From positions 3,383,501-3,447,500 of the forward strand of contig NZ_CP156079.1 of NCBI RefSeq assembly GCF_040892545.1: 64,000 nt of DNA, in the 5' to 3' direction. A model generated the notes under the pieces. That model saw only the letters and a list, made by a program, of their open reading frames with translations. It did not search any database and was not told where the DNA came from. Every line of letters starts with the position of its first letter. Position 1 is the first letter of the stretch. Shown piece after piece: positions 27,839 to 37,068 of this stretch. This DNA comes from Paracidovorax avenae (lineage in GTDB: Bacteria > Pseudomonadota > Gammaproteobacteria > Burkholderiales > Burkholderiaceae_C). Made by a program: the position numbers and the translations under genes.

Positions 27839-29346
27839 GCTCCGCCGCGGCATCCATCGTGGACCGCACCCGGGAAGGTGCCGGCACGGCCGAGCCCCTG
27901 CTGGCCGAACTGCGCTGCGCGCTGGGCGATGCCCACGTGCGCACCGGCGCGGATGCAGAGGGCCACCTGACCGACCAACACCGCCGCCTGACGGGCCGCG
28001 CGCTGGCCGTGGTGCGCCCGGCCGACACGGCCCAGGTGGCCCAGGTGGTGCGGCTCGCGCGGCGCCACCGCACGCCCATCGTGCCGCAGGGCGGCAACAC
28101 CGGGCTCATGGGCGCGGCCACGCCGGACGGCAGTGGCCGCGCCATCGTGCTCTCGCTCGCGCGGCTGAACCGCGTGCGCGCCATCGATACCGACAACGAC
28201 ACGCTGACCGTGGAGGCCGGCGCGGTGCTGGCCGCCGTGCAGCAGGCCGCGCGCGAGGCCGGCCGGCTGTTCCCGCTCAGCCTCGGCTCGGAAGGCAGCT
28301 GCACGATCGGCGGCAACCTCGCCACGAACGCGGGCGGCACCCAGGTGCTGCGCTACGGCAATGCGCGCGAACTGGTGCTGGGGCTGGAAGTGGTCACGGC
28401 CGAGGGCGAGGTGTGGAACGGCCTGCGCGGCCTGCGCAAGGACAACACCGGCTATGCGCTGCGCGACCTGTATGTGGGCAGCGAAGGCACGCTGGGCATC
28501 ATCACCGCCGCCACGCTCAAGCTCTATCCGCTGCCGCAGTCGCAGCACACCGCCCTGCTGGCCTTCGGCTGCATCCACGACGCAATCGCCTTCCTCGGCG
28601 CGGCACGTGCGGGCTTCGGTGCCGGCCTGACGGCATTCGAGCTGATGTCGGATACGGCACTGGGCCTGATCGCGCAGCACGTGCCGGAGCAGCCGATTCC
28701 CCTGGCCCTGGGGGCACCCTGGTACGCACTGGTCGAGCTGTCGGACAGCGAAGGCGAGGAGCACGCACGCGAACGCTTCGAGGCCGTGGTGGGCCAGGCC
28801 TTCGAGGACGGGCTGGTCGCCGATGCCGCCATCGCCGAGAGCCTGGCGCAGGGCGAAGCACTCTGGAGCCTGCGCGACGAGGCCCTGGGCGAGGCGCAGA
28901 AGCGCGATGGCCGCAACGTCAAGCACGACGTGTCGGTGCCGATCTCGCGCATTCCCGACTTCCTCGCGGCGACGGCCGCGGCGCTGGAGGAACGATTTCC
29001 CGGCGTGCGGCCCGTGGCCTTCGGGCACCTGGGCGACGGCAACCTGCACTACAACGTCTCGCACCCCGCGGGCGGCTCGCCGTCGGACGTGTTCGCCGTG
29101 GAGGACGCGATCCACGAGACGGTGCACGACAGCGCCCACGCCCACGGCGGATCGATCAGCGCGGAACACGGCATCGGCCAGACCAAGCGCGACCTGCTGC
29201 CCCGCTACAAGAGCGCGGTCGAGCTCGACCTGATGCGGCGGCTGAAGGCCGCGTTCGACCCACTCGGCCTGCTCAATCCCGGCAAGGTCCTGCCACCCGC
29301 AGCCACGCCGCTGCGCCTGCACCCCGAAGAAAGCCCCGCCCCATGA
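27835..29346 (+). CDS. FAD-binding oxidase (D-2-hydroxyacid dehydrogenase type)
   Basis: 503 residues. FAD_binding_4 domain (VPQGGNTGLMG, SLGSEGSCTIGGNLATNAGG, GSEGTLGIITAATLKL) and a C-terminal FAD-oxidase domain with the catalytic-type histidines in FGHLGDGNLHYNVSHP and SAEHGIGQTKRDLL. The family covers D-lactate, D-2-hydroxyglutarate and glycolate dehydrogenases. In this operon, with an aminotransferase, it may convert a hydroxy acid to a 2-oxo acid, for example a thiol-bearing lactate; that substrate is an inference. Overlaps both neighbours by 4 bp. Confidence 0.9.
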   Translation: MSSAAASIVDRTREGAGTAEPLLAELRCALGDAHVRTGADAEGHLTDQHRRLTGRALAVVRPADTAQVAQVVRLARRHRTPIVPQGGNTGLMGAATPDGSGRAIVLSLARLNRVRAIDTDNDTLTVEAGAVLAAVQQAAREAGRLFPLSLGSEGSCTIGGNLATNAGGTQVLRYGNARELVLGLEVVTAEGEVWNGLRGLRKDNTGYALRDLYVGSEGTLGIITAATLKLYPLPQSQHTALLAFGCIHDAIAFLGAARAGFGAGLTAFELMSDTALGLIAQHVPEQPIPLALGAPWYALVELSDSEGEEHARERFEAVVGQAFEDGLVADAAIAESLAQGEALWSLRDEALGEAQKRDGRNVKHDVSVPISRIPDFLAATAAALEERFPGVRPVAFGHLGDGNLHYNVSHPAGGSPSDVFAVEDAIHETVHDSAHAHGGSISAEHGIGQTKRDLLPRYKSAVELDLMRRLKAAFDPLGLLNPGKVLPPAATPLRLHPEESPAP

Positions 29347-30629
29347 CCTCCGCCCCCACCTTTACGCTGTCGCAACGCGTACAGCGCGCACGCCTCTCGC
29401 CCAACGCCGCCGCCAGCGCCCGCGCAGCGGCCCTCGCGGCCCAGGGGCGCGACGTGATCAGCCTGACCACCGGCGAGCCCGACTTCGACACGCCCGAGCC
29501 CATCAAGCAGGCCGCCATCGCCGCCCTGCAGCGCGGGGAAACCAAGTACACGCCCACGCCGGGCACGGCGGCACTGCGCCAGGCCATCCGCGCCAAGTAC
29601 GCGCGCGACTACGCGCTCGACTATTCCGCAGGCCAGATCATCGTGGGCAATGGCGGCAAGCAGGTGATCTACAACGCCTTCGCCGCCACGCTGGACGCGG
29701 GCAGCGAGGTGATCGTGCCCGCCCCCTACTGGCCCTCGTTTCCGGACATCGTGCGCGTGAACGACGGCACGCCCGTCATCGTGCCCTGCGACATCGACGC
29801 GGGCTTCAAGCTCACGCCGGCCGTGCTGGAGGCCGCCATCACCCCGCGCACGCGCTGGCTGGTGCTGAACACGCCGGGCAACCCTTCGGGCGCGCTCTAC
29901 GATGCGGCCGAACTCGCCGCCCTGGCGGAGGTGCTCCGCCGCCACCCGCAGGTGCTGGTGCTGCTGGACGAGCTTTACGAACACATCTGGTTCACGTCCG
30001 AAGCACCGGCGCACTGGCTGCAGGTGGCACGCGACCTGAAGGAGCGCACGCTGCTGGTGAACGGCGCCTCCAAGACCTATGCGATGACGGGCTGGCGCAT
30101 CGGCTGGGGCGCCGGTCCCGCCGCCCTCGTTCAGGCCATGGTGGTGATCCAGTCGCAGGCATCGTCCGGCCCCAATTCGGTGGCGCAGGCCGCCGTGGCG
30201 GCGGCGCTGGAGTCGGCCGACCAGTCGTTTCCCGCCCAGGCGCGCAGTGCCTATGCGCGCCGTGCGGAACTCGTCACGCAGGCCGTCAACGCCGTTCCGG
30301 GCCTGTCGCTGCTGCCACCCGGCGGCTCGTTCTTCGCCTTCGTGCACTGCGGGGGTCTGATCGGCCACGTGCGGCCGGACGGGCAGGTGATCCGGACCGA
30401 CTCGGACCTGACCGAATGGCTGCTCGAATCGGAAGGCGTGGCGGCCGTGGACGGCCCCTCCTATGGCCTCTCGCCCTACTTCCGCATCTCCACCGCGGCG
30501 AGCGACGCGGTGCTCGCGGATGCCACCGCCCGCATCGCCCGCGCCGTGGCCGCGCTGCGCCCGCCGCAGGCTGCGCCGGCGCCCGCCCCCACGGCGGAGC
30601 GCGTGCCGGACGCCGAGGCCGCGGCATGA
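29343..30629 (+). CDS. Class I/II pyridoxal-phosphate aminotransferase
   Basis: 428 residues, AspC-like fold I. Motifs: ISLTTGEPDFDTPEPIKQA, GNGGKQVIYNAF, PGNPSGALYDAAEL, the PLP Lys in NGASKTYAMTGWRIGWGAG, and the substrate-carboxylate Arg in SPYFRISTAAS. It interconverts an amino acid and its 2-oxo acid. The C-terminal 25 residues are Ala/Pro-rich and not conserved. Start and stop overlap the neighbours by 4 bp each. Confidence 0.92.
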   Translation: MTSAPTFTLSQRVQRARLSPNAAASARAAALAAQGRDVISLTTGEPDFDTPEPIKQAAIAALQRGETKYTPTPGTAALRQAIRAKYARDYALDYSAGQIIVGNGGKQVIYNAFAATLDAGSEVIVPAPYWPSFPDIVRVNDGTPVIVPCDIDAGFKLTPAVLEAAITPRTRWLVLNTPGNPSGALYDAAELAALAEVLRRHPQVLVLLDELYEHIWFTSEAPAHWLQVARDLKERTLLVNGASKTYAMTGWRIGWGAGPAALVQAMVVIQSQASSGPNSVAQAAVAAALESADQSFPAQARSAYARRAELVTQAVNAVPGLSLLPPGGSFFAFVHCGGLIGHVRPDGQVIRTDSDLTEWLLESEGVAAVDGPSYGLSPYFRISTAASDAVLADATARIARAVAALRPPQAAPAPAPTAERVPDAEAAA

Positions 30630-31378
30630 GCGACACGAGCCTGCTCGCCCAGGGCGTGGACGCGCTGCGTGGCGTCGGCCTGAACTATGCCTTCGTGCTC
30701 GACGCCGCCGAGCGCCAGGCCTTCGTGCGCGGCATGGGGGTGACGGTGCAGCTGGCACTGCTCACCATTCCCTGCAGCCTGGCGGCCGGGGTGGTGCTGG
30801 CGGCCTGCATGACCTCCGGGCGCGCCTGGCTGGCCGGCCCTGCGCGCGCCTTCGTCGAGGTGACGCGCAACACGCCGACGCTGGTGCAGCTGTATTGCGC
30901 CTTCCTCGTGCTCAACATGCTCATCACGCAGCAGCTGCGCGACTGGGGCGCAGGCCAGAACCCGCTGACGCCGTTCGTGTGGGTGGTCGTGGTCGTCTCC
31001 CTGCACAAGGGCGCATTCCACGCCGAGGCGCTGCGCGCCGGCATCGAGGCCGTGCCCGCCACCACGCTGGAGGCCGCGCGCTCGCTGGGCTTCTCGCAGC
31101 GCCAGCTGCTGGCGCGGGTGCAGCTGCCGCTGGCCGCCCGCTTCGCCCTGCCCTCCCTGGTGAACAACCTCGTGGACCTCGTGAAAATGACGGCCGTGGC
31201 CTCGGCCATCGCCGTGGGCGACGTGACGTACGAATCGATCATGATCTGGTCGCAGCGCGACAACGTGCTCGAACTGCTGCTGCTCATCCTGATCTGGTTC
31301 GGCCTGCTGACCTGGCTGGTGAGCCTGGCGGGCCGCTGGCTCGAAGAACGCTGGAGGATGCCCGGTTATGGCCAATGA
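30626..31378 (+). CDS. Amino-acid ABC transporter permease 1
   Basis: 250 residues, HisM/GlnP type with about five transmembrane helices and the EAA cytoplasmic loop EALRAGIEAVPATTLEAARS, GFSQ. The N-terminal half has VEVTRNTPTLVQLYCAFLVL, a polar amino-acid permease signature. It overlaps the upstream aminotransferase gene and the downstream permease gene. Confidence 0.93.
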   Translation: MSDTSLLAQGVDALRGVGLNYAFVLDAAERQAFVRGMGVTVQLALLTIPCSLAAGVVLAACMTSGRAWLAGPARAFVEVTRNTPTLVQLYCAFLVLNMLITQQLRDWGAGQNPLTPFVWVVVVVSLHKGAFHAEALRAGIEAVPATTLEAARSLGFSQRQLLARVQLPLAARFALPSLVNNLVDLVKMTAVASAIAVGDVTYESIMIWSQRDNVLELLLLILIWFGLLTWLVSLAGRWLEERWRMPGYGQ

Positions 31379-32172
31379 CGCCGTCCTGGGGCCGGTGCCT
31401 GCCGCCCCTCTCCTGCATGCGGTGCGCAGCAGCGCACGCAACCCGTGGCTGCTCGGCGCGGTGGCGGCCCTGGCCGTGGTGGCCGCATGGAATGCCACCG
31501 GCACCACGCCGCGCGCTGTCGGGCACCTGTGGAACTGGCTGCCGGCGCTGCTGCGCGGCCTGTGGGTGAACATCGAGATCAGCGTGCTGGCGGTGGCGCT
31601 GGGCACGGCCGCGGGCCTGGTGGTGGGCGCGCTGTCGCTGTCGCCCGTGCATGCCGTCCGCGTGGTGGCGCGCTGCTACGTGCAGGTGTTCCGCAACGCC
31701 CCCATCCTGGTGCTCATCTACTTCACCACCTATGTGTTCCCGTTCGAGGTGCACCTGGTGCAGTGGACCTTCCCCTTCCCCGACTGGGTGAAGGTGGTGC
31801 TGGGCCTGGCGCTGCCCACCAGCGCCAACGTGGCGGAGATCTTCCGCGGCGCGATCCAGTCCATTCCCGCCGCGCAGTGGGAAGCCGCGCAATCGCTCGC
31901 CTTCCGGCGCAGCCAGATCTTCCGGCTGGTGGTGCTGCCGCAGTGCGTGCGCCGCATGCTGCCGCCGTGGATGAACCTGTACGCCAGCATCACCATGAGC
32001 ACCTCGCTGGCCTCGCTGGTGGGTGTGCACGACGTGGTGGACACGGCCCAGATCGCCAGCAACACGGTGGCGCGCACGGACTTCACCATCCTGGTCTATT
32101 TCACGCTGCTGGCGCTGTTCTTCGCCTACTGCTACCCCATCGCCCGCGCCACGCGCGCCCTGGAAAAACGCC

Positions 32173-32186
<14 letters not shown>
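31368..32186 (+). CDS. Amino-acid ABC transporter permease 2
   Basis: 272 residues with transmembrane helices and the EAA-type loop IFRGAIQSIPAAQWEAAQSL, AFRRSQ. VQVFRNAPILVLIYFTTYVF marks the HisM family. With permease 1 it should form the heterodimeric channel. Starts 11 bp inside permease 1 and ends 14 bp inside the ATPase gene. Confidence 0.93.
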
Positions 32187-33042
<856 letters not shown>

Positions 33043-33074
33043 CCTGCCACCGCCATCCTCCGGAGACCACCACC

Positions 33075-33728
33075 ATGACCACGACCTCCGCTGCCACTGC
33101 AGCCAACCCCACCTCCGCCTCTACCGCCGAACGCCGCCGCCAGGCCGTCGATGCCGCCCTGGCCGACGTGCGCCGCCTCACCGCGCAGGGCACGCCCGAC
33201 CGTGCCGCGCTCTCGGCCATCACCGGGCGGCTGGAGCAACTGGCCGCGCACAGGGACCTGTTCAGCCGCGCGGACTTCCCGCCGCCCGCGGAGACGGCCG
33301 GCGTGGGCGCCTCCACGCGCTACCGCCTCAACCCCGCGGACGGCGACGGCGGCCTGGCGCTGTACCTGAACTCCATCAACCCCGGCAAGACCACCGCGCC
33401 GCACAACCACACCACCTGGGCCGTGATCGTGGCCGTGGAAGGCCAGGAGGTGAACCGCCTGTACGAGCGCACCGACGACCGCAGCGACCCCGCCCGCGCG
33501 CGCATCCACGTGGCGCGCGAATTCACCGTGCAGCCCGGCGCGTCCATCGCCTTCCTGCCCGACGACATCCACAGCATCGCTGTGGTGGGCACCAAGCCCA
33601 CGCTGCATTTCCACCTGTATGGCCAGCCGCTGGAGACACTCACGGGCCGCGTCGCGATCGACCCGGACACCGGCGAAGTCAAGAACTACAACGCCGCCTA
33701 CTTCCGCCCCAGCGAGGCCGTGGCATGA
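33075..33728 (+). CDS. Cysteine-dioxygenase-like cupin (thiol dioxygenase)
   Basis: 217 residues. The double-stranded beta-helix carries His110 and His112 in APHNHTTWAV and His166 in PDDIHSIAV as the probable three-His iron site, and HLYG at 180-183 matches the His-x-Tyr of CDO. The Ser of the CDO Ser-His-Tyr set is replaced by His178, and the cross-linking Cys position is Val. An Arg in TRYRLN stands where the CDO carboxylate-binding Arg would be. Expected reaction: O2-dependent oxidation of a thiol to a sulfinate. Overlaps the next gene by 4 bp. Substrate unproven. Confidence 0.82.
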   Translation: MTTTSAATAANPTSASTAERRRQAVDAALADVRRLTAQGTPDRAALSAITGRLEQLAAHRDLFSRADFPPPAETAGVGASTRYRLNPADGDGGLALYLNSINPGKTTAPHNHTTWAVIVAVEGQEVNRLYERTDDRSDPARARIHVAREFTVQPGASIAFLPDDIHSIAVVGTKPTLHFHLYGQPLETLTGRVAIDPDTGEVKNYNAAYFRPSEAVA

Positions 33729-34993
33729 GCGGCCCCGATATCCGCCAGCACGGCAACCCACACCCCGCGCCGCTCGGCGCCGCCACCCGGCTGCTGCATG
33801 CCGGCGCGCCCGCGCTGCGCGGCGGCTCCGGCCCCGTGAACGTGCCCGTGGTGCGCACCAGCACCGTGCGCTTCGGCAGCACCGCGGACCATGCGGAGCA
33901 CCACCACCGCCGCGCGGCAGGCGAGCGCGTGGCCTCGTACGGCCGCCACGGGCTGGACACGCACCGCGCGCTGGAAGACGCCGTGACCGCGCTGGAGGGC
34001 GGCCACCGCGCCTTCCTCGCGCCCTCGGGCCTGGCCGCCATCACGCTGGTGCTGGTCGCCCTGCTCTCGCCCGGCGACCACGCCCTGGTGGCCGACAGCG
34101 TGTATTCGCCCGTGCGGCGCGTGGACGCCACGCTGCTGCAGCGCCTGGGCATCACGCTTGAATACTTCTCGCCCTCGCAGGGCGACCTCGCCGCGAAGAT
34201 CCGGCCGAACACCCGGCTGATTTACGTCGAATCGCCCAGCTCGCTGCTCTACGAGGTGCTGGACCTGCCCGCCATTACCGCCGTGGCACGCGCGCGCGGC
34301 ATTCCCGTGGCCACGGACAACACCTGGAGCGGCGGATGGTTCTGCCAGCCCCTCCGGCTGGGTGCCAACATCTCGATCCAGGCGGCCACCAAGTACATCG
34401 CCGGCCACTCGGACGTGATGCAGGGCATCGTCGTCACCGATTCGGAAGAGCTCACCGGCAGGATCGCCACCGCCTACGAAGCGCTCGGCCTCACCGTGGG
34501 TGCCGACGACGCCTACCTAGCCCTGCGCGGCGTGCGCACCCTGCCCGTGCGCCTGGCGCAGCACCAGCGCCACGCCACGCGGGTGGCCGAATGGCTGCAG
34601 GAGCAGCCGCAGGTCGGGCGCGTGTTCTACCCGGCCCTGCCCTCCGACCCGGGGCATGCGCTGTGGAAGCGGGATTTCACTGGAGCGAGCGGGCTGGTGT
34701 CGTTCGCGTTCGCGGACGGCAACGGAGGGCATGGCCATGGCGGCGTGGATGCGCGCGGCGCGAATGCGTTCGTGGATGCCCTGCGGTTTTTCGGCATCGG
34801 GGCGTCGTGGGGTGGGTACGAAAGCCTGGCGCTGGTGGCCCAGCCGGAGCGGCTGCGGGAGCACAGTGTGTGGACGGGGACTGCGCCGGTGGTGCGGCTG
34901 CATGTGGGGCTGGAGGATCCGGAGGATTTGATTGGGGATCTGGGGCAGGCGTTGGGGAAGGTGGCGACGCGGGAGTGGTTGGCGGCGGCGTGA
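33725..34993 (+). CDS. Cystathionine beta-lyase-type PLP enzyme (Cys/Met metabolism)
   Basis: 422 residues, Cys/Met_meta_PP family. The PLP Lys is in IQAATKYIAGHSDVMQG, with YGRHGLDTHRALEDAVTALE, FLAPSGLAAI and VATDNTWSGGWF. Closest in pattern to MetC-type beta-lyases, which split a C-S bond to release a thiol, pyruvate and ammonia. The last gene of the sulfur locus. An extra Gly/His-rich loop (GNGGHGHGGVDARG) occurs near residue 340. Downstream, base composition drops sharply at the cassette array. Confidence 0.88.
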   Translation: MSGPDIRQHGNPHPAPLGAATRLLHAGAPALRGGSGPVNVPVVRTSTVRFGSTADHAEHHHRRAAGERVASYGRHGLDTHRALEDAVTALEGGHRAFLAPSGLAAITLVLVALLSPGDHALVADSVYSPVRRVDATLLQRLGITLEYFSPSQGDLAAKIRPNTRLIYVESPSSLLYEVLDLPAITAVARARGIPVATDNTWSGGWFCQPLRLGANISIQAATKYIAGHSDVMQGIVVTDSEELTGRIATAYEALGLTVGADDAYLALRGVRTLPVRLAQHQRHATRVAEWLQEQPQVGRVFYPALPSDPGHALWKRDFTGASGLVSFAFADGNGGHGHGGVDARGANAFVDALRFFGIGASWGGYESLALVAQPERLREHSVWTGTAPVVRLHVGLEDPEDLIGDLGQALGKVATREWLAAA

Positions 34994-35011
34994 AGGGGCG
35001 ACGGCGGCTTT

Positions 35012-35025
35012 GCAGCGATCGCTGC
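35012..35025. repeat. 14-bp perfect palindrome at the array border
   Basis: GCAGCGATCGCTGC lies between the end of the lyase gene and the first attC site. It could be a weak terminator stem or a protein site; no T-run follows. Confidence 0.3.
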
Positions 35026-35094
35026 CGTTCGCATCTCGGTCACGAATGGGTGCTATCGGCTAGGAGCGGCCTGTGGCGGCAGATTGAAGCGAAC

Positions 35095-35142
35095 GCTCAA
35101 CGCCGCGTTCACCGGTTTGTCCGGTGCAACGCTTTGTTAGCC
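35095..35142 (-). other. Integron attC site 1 (48 bp)
   Basis: On the minus strand it runs from GGCTAAC (7-bp left end, one mismatch to RYYYAAC) to the core site GTTGAGC. CGTTGCACCGG pairs with CCGGTGAACG around a five-base loop, with one unpaired G on the left arm only. That extrahelical base on the gene-proximal arm is the hallmark that sets attC orientation, and it points the same way as the TIR gene. The TIR stop codon abuts the site. Confidence 0.85.
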
Positions 35143-35973
35143 TTAAATTAGTTTGTTCATGTCTATTTTGTAGCCCGATTGTTTCATCTCTTTTGCTAGT
35201 TGTAGTTGCCAAGCCGAGCCTTCATCAAGACTAATGTATACAACACCACTAATGTCGTTTGGAAGCTCTAGCTTGCCGTCTACTAGCGCGGAGACATTTT
35301 GGCGACCAAGTCTACCTATAAGATAGCCATGTTCAAAAACCACATTCTGTCTCGCGCGAACATTCAAATTATCGGGCGCTGATTTAACATTACCAACATC
35401 ATCAGGGGTATATAGGACAATCGCGAATCCAACATCTGAATAATGCTCGATTTTTTCAATAATAGTTCTTCCTGAGCTGGATTTTTCATGAAGGATAATT
35501 GCTTCAAAGCCTAATCTCTCCACAAACCTGGCAGCTTTATTTTGAGCGCTTTCATCATGCCCATGAACAATAAATACTCTTTTGGGTTCACCTTCTTTAC
35601 CCTTTTGAGTATTGCCTTTGGTTTCTTGAAGGGCTTTCTTGTATCCGATAGCACCTTCGATAAATTCATCCGTTACATCTGTAGCTCTTCCAATTGCTTG
35701 GTACGTGTAAGATGGACCTCCAATAAAAGCAACTGATGATGCTTGATCCTCAGCTTTAATCTGAGGGATAAAAGACTCAATTGTTCTTTCGCTCTTTGAA
35801 ATTCTTATTCGCTCGAGATCATTTGGTTGAACAGTTTTTCCGTTGATAACAATTGGCGCTCCCTGCTCGTAGGGCTCAACAAATCTTGAAATCAGCTGTT
35901 CTTTGGTGAGATCTGTTTTGTACTCACCGTAGTATTTATCTGATTTCGGTTTAATTATTACGTGATAGAACAC
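35143..35973 (-). CDS. TIR-domain (pfam10137-like) protein in an integron cassette
   Basis: 276 residues. The C-terminal half (131-276) is the TIR-like domain of predicted nucleotide-binding proteins: KRVFIVHGHDESAQNKAARF, VGFAIVLYTPDDVG, and RARQNVVFEHGYLIG with Glu214 as a probable NADase residue. The N-terminal 110 residues are a separate alpha/beta region of unknown role. The start is GTG at 35973 with AAGGAG five bases upstream, just after the core of attC site 2. Low GC and A/T-ending codons contrast with the chromosome. Related TIR effectors work in phage defence with a cyclic nucleotide synthase; none is adjacent here. Confidence 0.85.
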   Translation of the reverse strand: MFYHVIIKPKSDKYYGEYKTDLTKEQLISRFVEPYEQGAPIVINGKTVQPNDLERIRISKSERTIESFIPQIKAEDQASSVAFIGGPSYTYQAIGRATDVTDEFIEGAIGYKKALQETKGNTQKGKEGEPKRVFIVHGHDESAQNKAARFVERLGFEAIILHEKSSSGRTIIEKIEHYSDVGFAIVLYTPDDVGNVKSAPDNLNVRARQNVVFEHGYLIGRLGRQNVSALVDGKLELPNDISGVVYISLDEGSAWQLQLAKEMKQSGYKIDMNKLI

Positions 35974-35989
35974 GACGACTCCTTAAAGG

Positions 35990-36056
35990 GCCTAACACCA
36001 AAGTTGAGGGGCAACGATGCGAAGCATTGTTGTCCCACTCGAACTTACGGTTAGGC
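35990..36056 (-). other. Integron attC site 2 (67 bp)
   Basis: Minus strand: GCCTAAC at one end and core GTTAGGC at the other, both matching the consensus exactly. AAGTTCGAG on the left pairs with CTCAACTT on the right, with one extra base on the left arm, and an imperfect inner stem (GGGACAACAATGC with GCATCGTTGCCCC) closes it. Orientation equals site 1. It separates the TIR cassette from the two-gene cassette. Confidence 0.93.
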
Positions 36057-36146
36057 TGGTGGCCAATGCAAAGGTGATTGAGCGGCGCACAGCGTTGATG
36101 CTGGCGGCAGCTGATATAGCTGACGCCAGTACTGTTCCGCTGGCAT

Positions 36147-36506
36147 TTAGCTGGTGGAACGAAGAATCTTTGCCTTGAAGTCATCGGAAGTGAATTTCAT
36201 CTTTTTCCGAAGAAGTTCGTCTAGATATATTGTCTGTGCGCTCTGCACTCCAACAGCAACAAAGCCTTCAATTTCCGGTAGTTTTTGCAATTGACGCCTA
36301 GCTTCAGCGACTGCACGCTGCACCAGAGACTCATCCTGAACTACTTTGAGCTCCACTACAAAAGTTTCATTGGCTTTGTAGGCCAACAAATCGGCTCGCC
36401 GTCCGGATTGCAATCGTACCTCGGTTTCGACTTGATACTTATTTCGGATGAGGCCTTGAGCAATAGCAAGCGCAACAAACATTTCAGCCTGACGGGTTGA
36501 AGACAT
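36147..36506 (-). CDS. Small PD-(D/E)XK nuclease-like protein
   Basis: 119 residues. The pattern Asp39 in SGRRADLLAY, then Glu52-Leu-Lys54 in FVVELKVVQDES, plus Glu8 in an N-terminal helix, fits a minimal restriction-like nuclease core. It starts 8 bp after the upstream gene with GAGG six bases before the ATG, inside that gene's end, so the two are coupled. Second gene of the cassette; attC site 2 follows. Function in nucleic-acid cleavage is inferred; host or phage target unknown. Confidence 0.65.
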   Translation of the reverse strand: MSSTRQAEMFVALAIAQGLIRNKYQVETEVRLQSGRRADLLAYKANETFVVELKVVQDESLVQRAVAEARRQLQKLPEIEGFVAVGVQSAQTIYLDELLRKKMKFTSDDFKAKILRSTS

Positions 36507-36514
36507 TTAAAACC

Positions 36515-36985
36515 TCATTTAAGAGAAGTCTTGAAGGAATACGCAGAAGCTTGAAAGTGACTCAAGACCTCACCGTAGAGCTTTTTTAGGGTTGATGCAT
36601 TACGTAGGTTGTAGAGTTTGGGAATGGAGTTAAGTGTTGACTGGCTTTCGATCCCACAAATCCAAACCCTCTCCTTATCTCCATCAATTTCAACGCCCGC
36701 CACATAAACCGGAGCTAACCCAGCTTTGGCTCGCGTCACGCAGGTTCCATTAAATCCCGCCTTGAACATCGGACTCGGTTTGACGTGGGATGTCTTGACT
36801 TGAACAAAAAAATGCGGACCGAACGCTTTGCCGGATGGATTGAGCAGGGAGACATGAAAATCTAGCAGTTGAGCCTTCGGTCCAAGGAAGTGAGGCTCAA
36901 ACCCATTGTGTTTTGCCACGGGTTTTACAAAGCACATTGACACTGCGTTCTCGCCGCGATCTCCAATCAAATTTGTGACCAGCAC
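36515..36985 (-). CDS. DUF4365-like PD-(D/E)XK protein
   Basis: 156 residues. LIGDRGENAVSMCF at the start, LLDFHVSLLN (Asp42) and HFFVQVKTSHVKP (Gln62-x-Lys64) follow the G-E-x-A ... D ... QxK order of DUF4365-type nucleases. Start is GTG 36985 with AGGAGG four bases upstream. First gene of the two-gene cassette, right after the core site at 37035-37029. Low GC like its neighbours. It may act with the next gene; whether as toxin/antitoxin, restriction or another defence unit is not clear. Confidence 0.65.
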   Translation of the reverse strand: MLVTNLIGDRGENAVSMCFVKPVAKHNGFEPHFLGPKAQLLDFHVSLLNPSGKAFGPHFFVQVKTSHVKPSPMFKAGFNGTCVTRAKAGLAPVYVAGVEIDGDKERVWICGIESQSTLNSIPKLYNLRNASTLKKLYGEVLSHFQASAYSFKTSLK

Positions 36986-37028
36986 GTCACCTCCTTTTAA
37001 AAATTATGCGGGGTCTTCACTCTCCAGA

Positions 37029-37068
37029 GCCTAACGTGATTTATCCCGCAACCTGCGGAATAAACTGG
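37029..37068 (-). other. Partial or degenerate attC site 3
   Basis: On the minus strand a stem TTTATTCCGCA / TGCGGGATAAA leads into TCAC and the core GTTAGGC (37035-37029). No RYYYAAC-like left end is visible where expected, so the far arm has decayed or was replaced. The core marks the start of the two-gene cassette. Confidence 0.6.
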
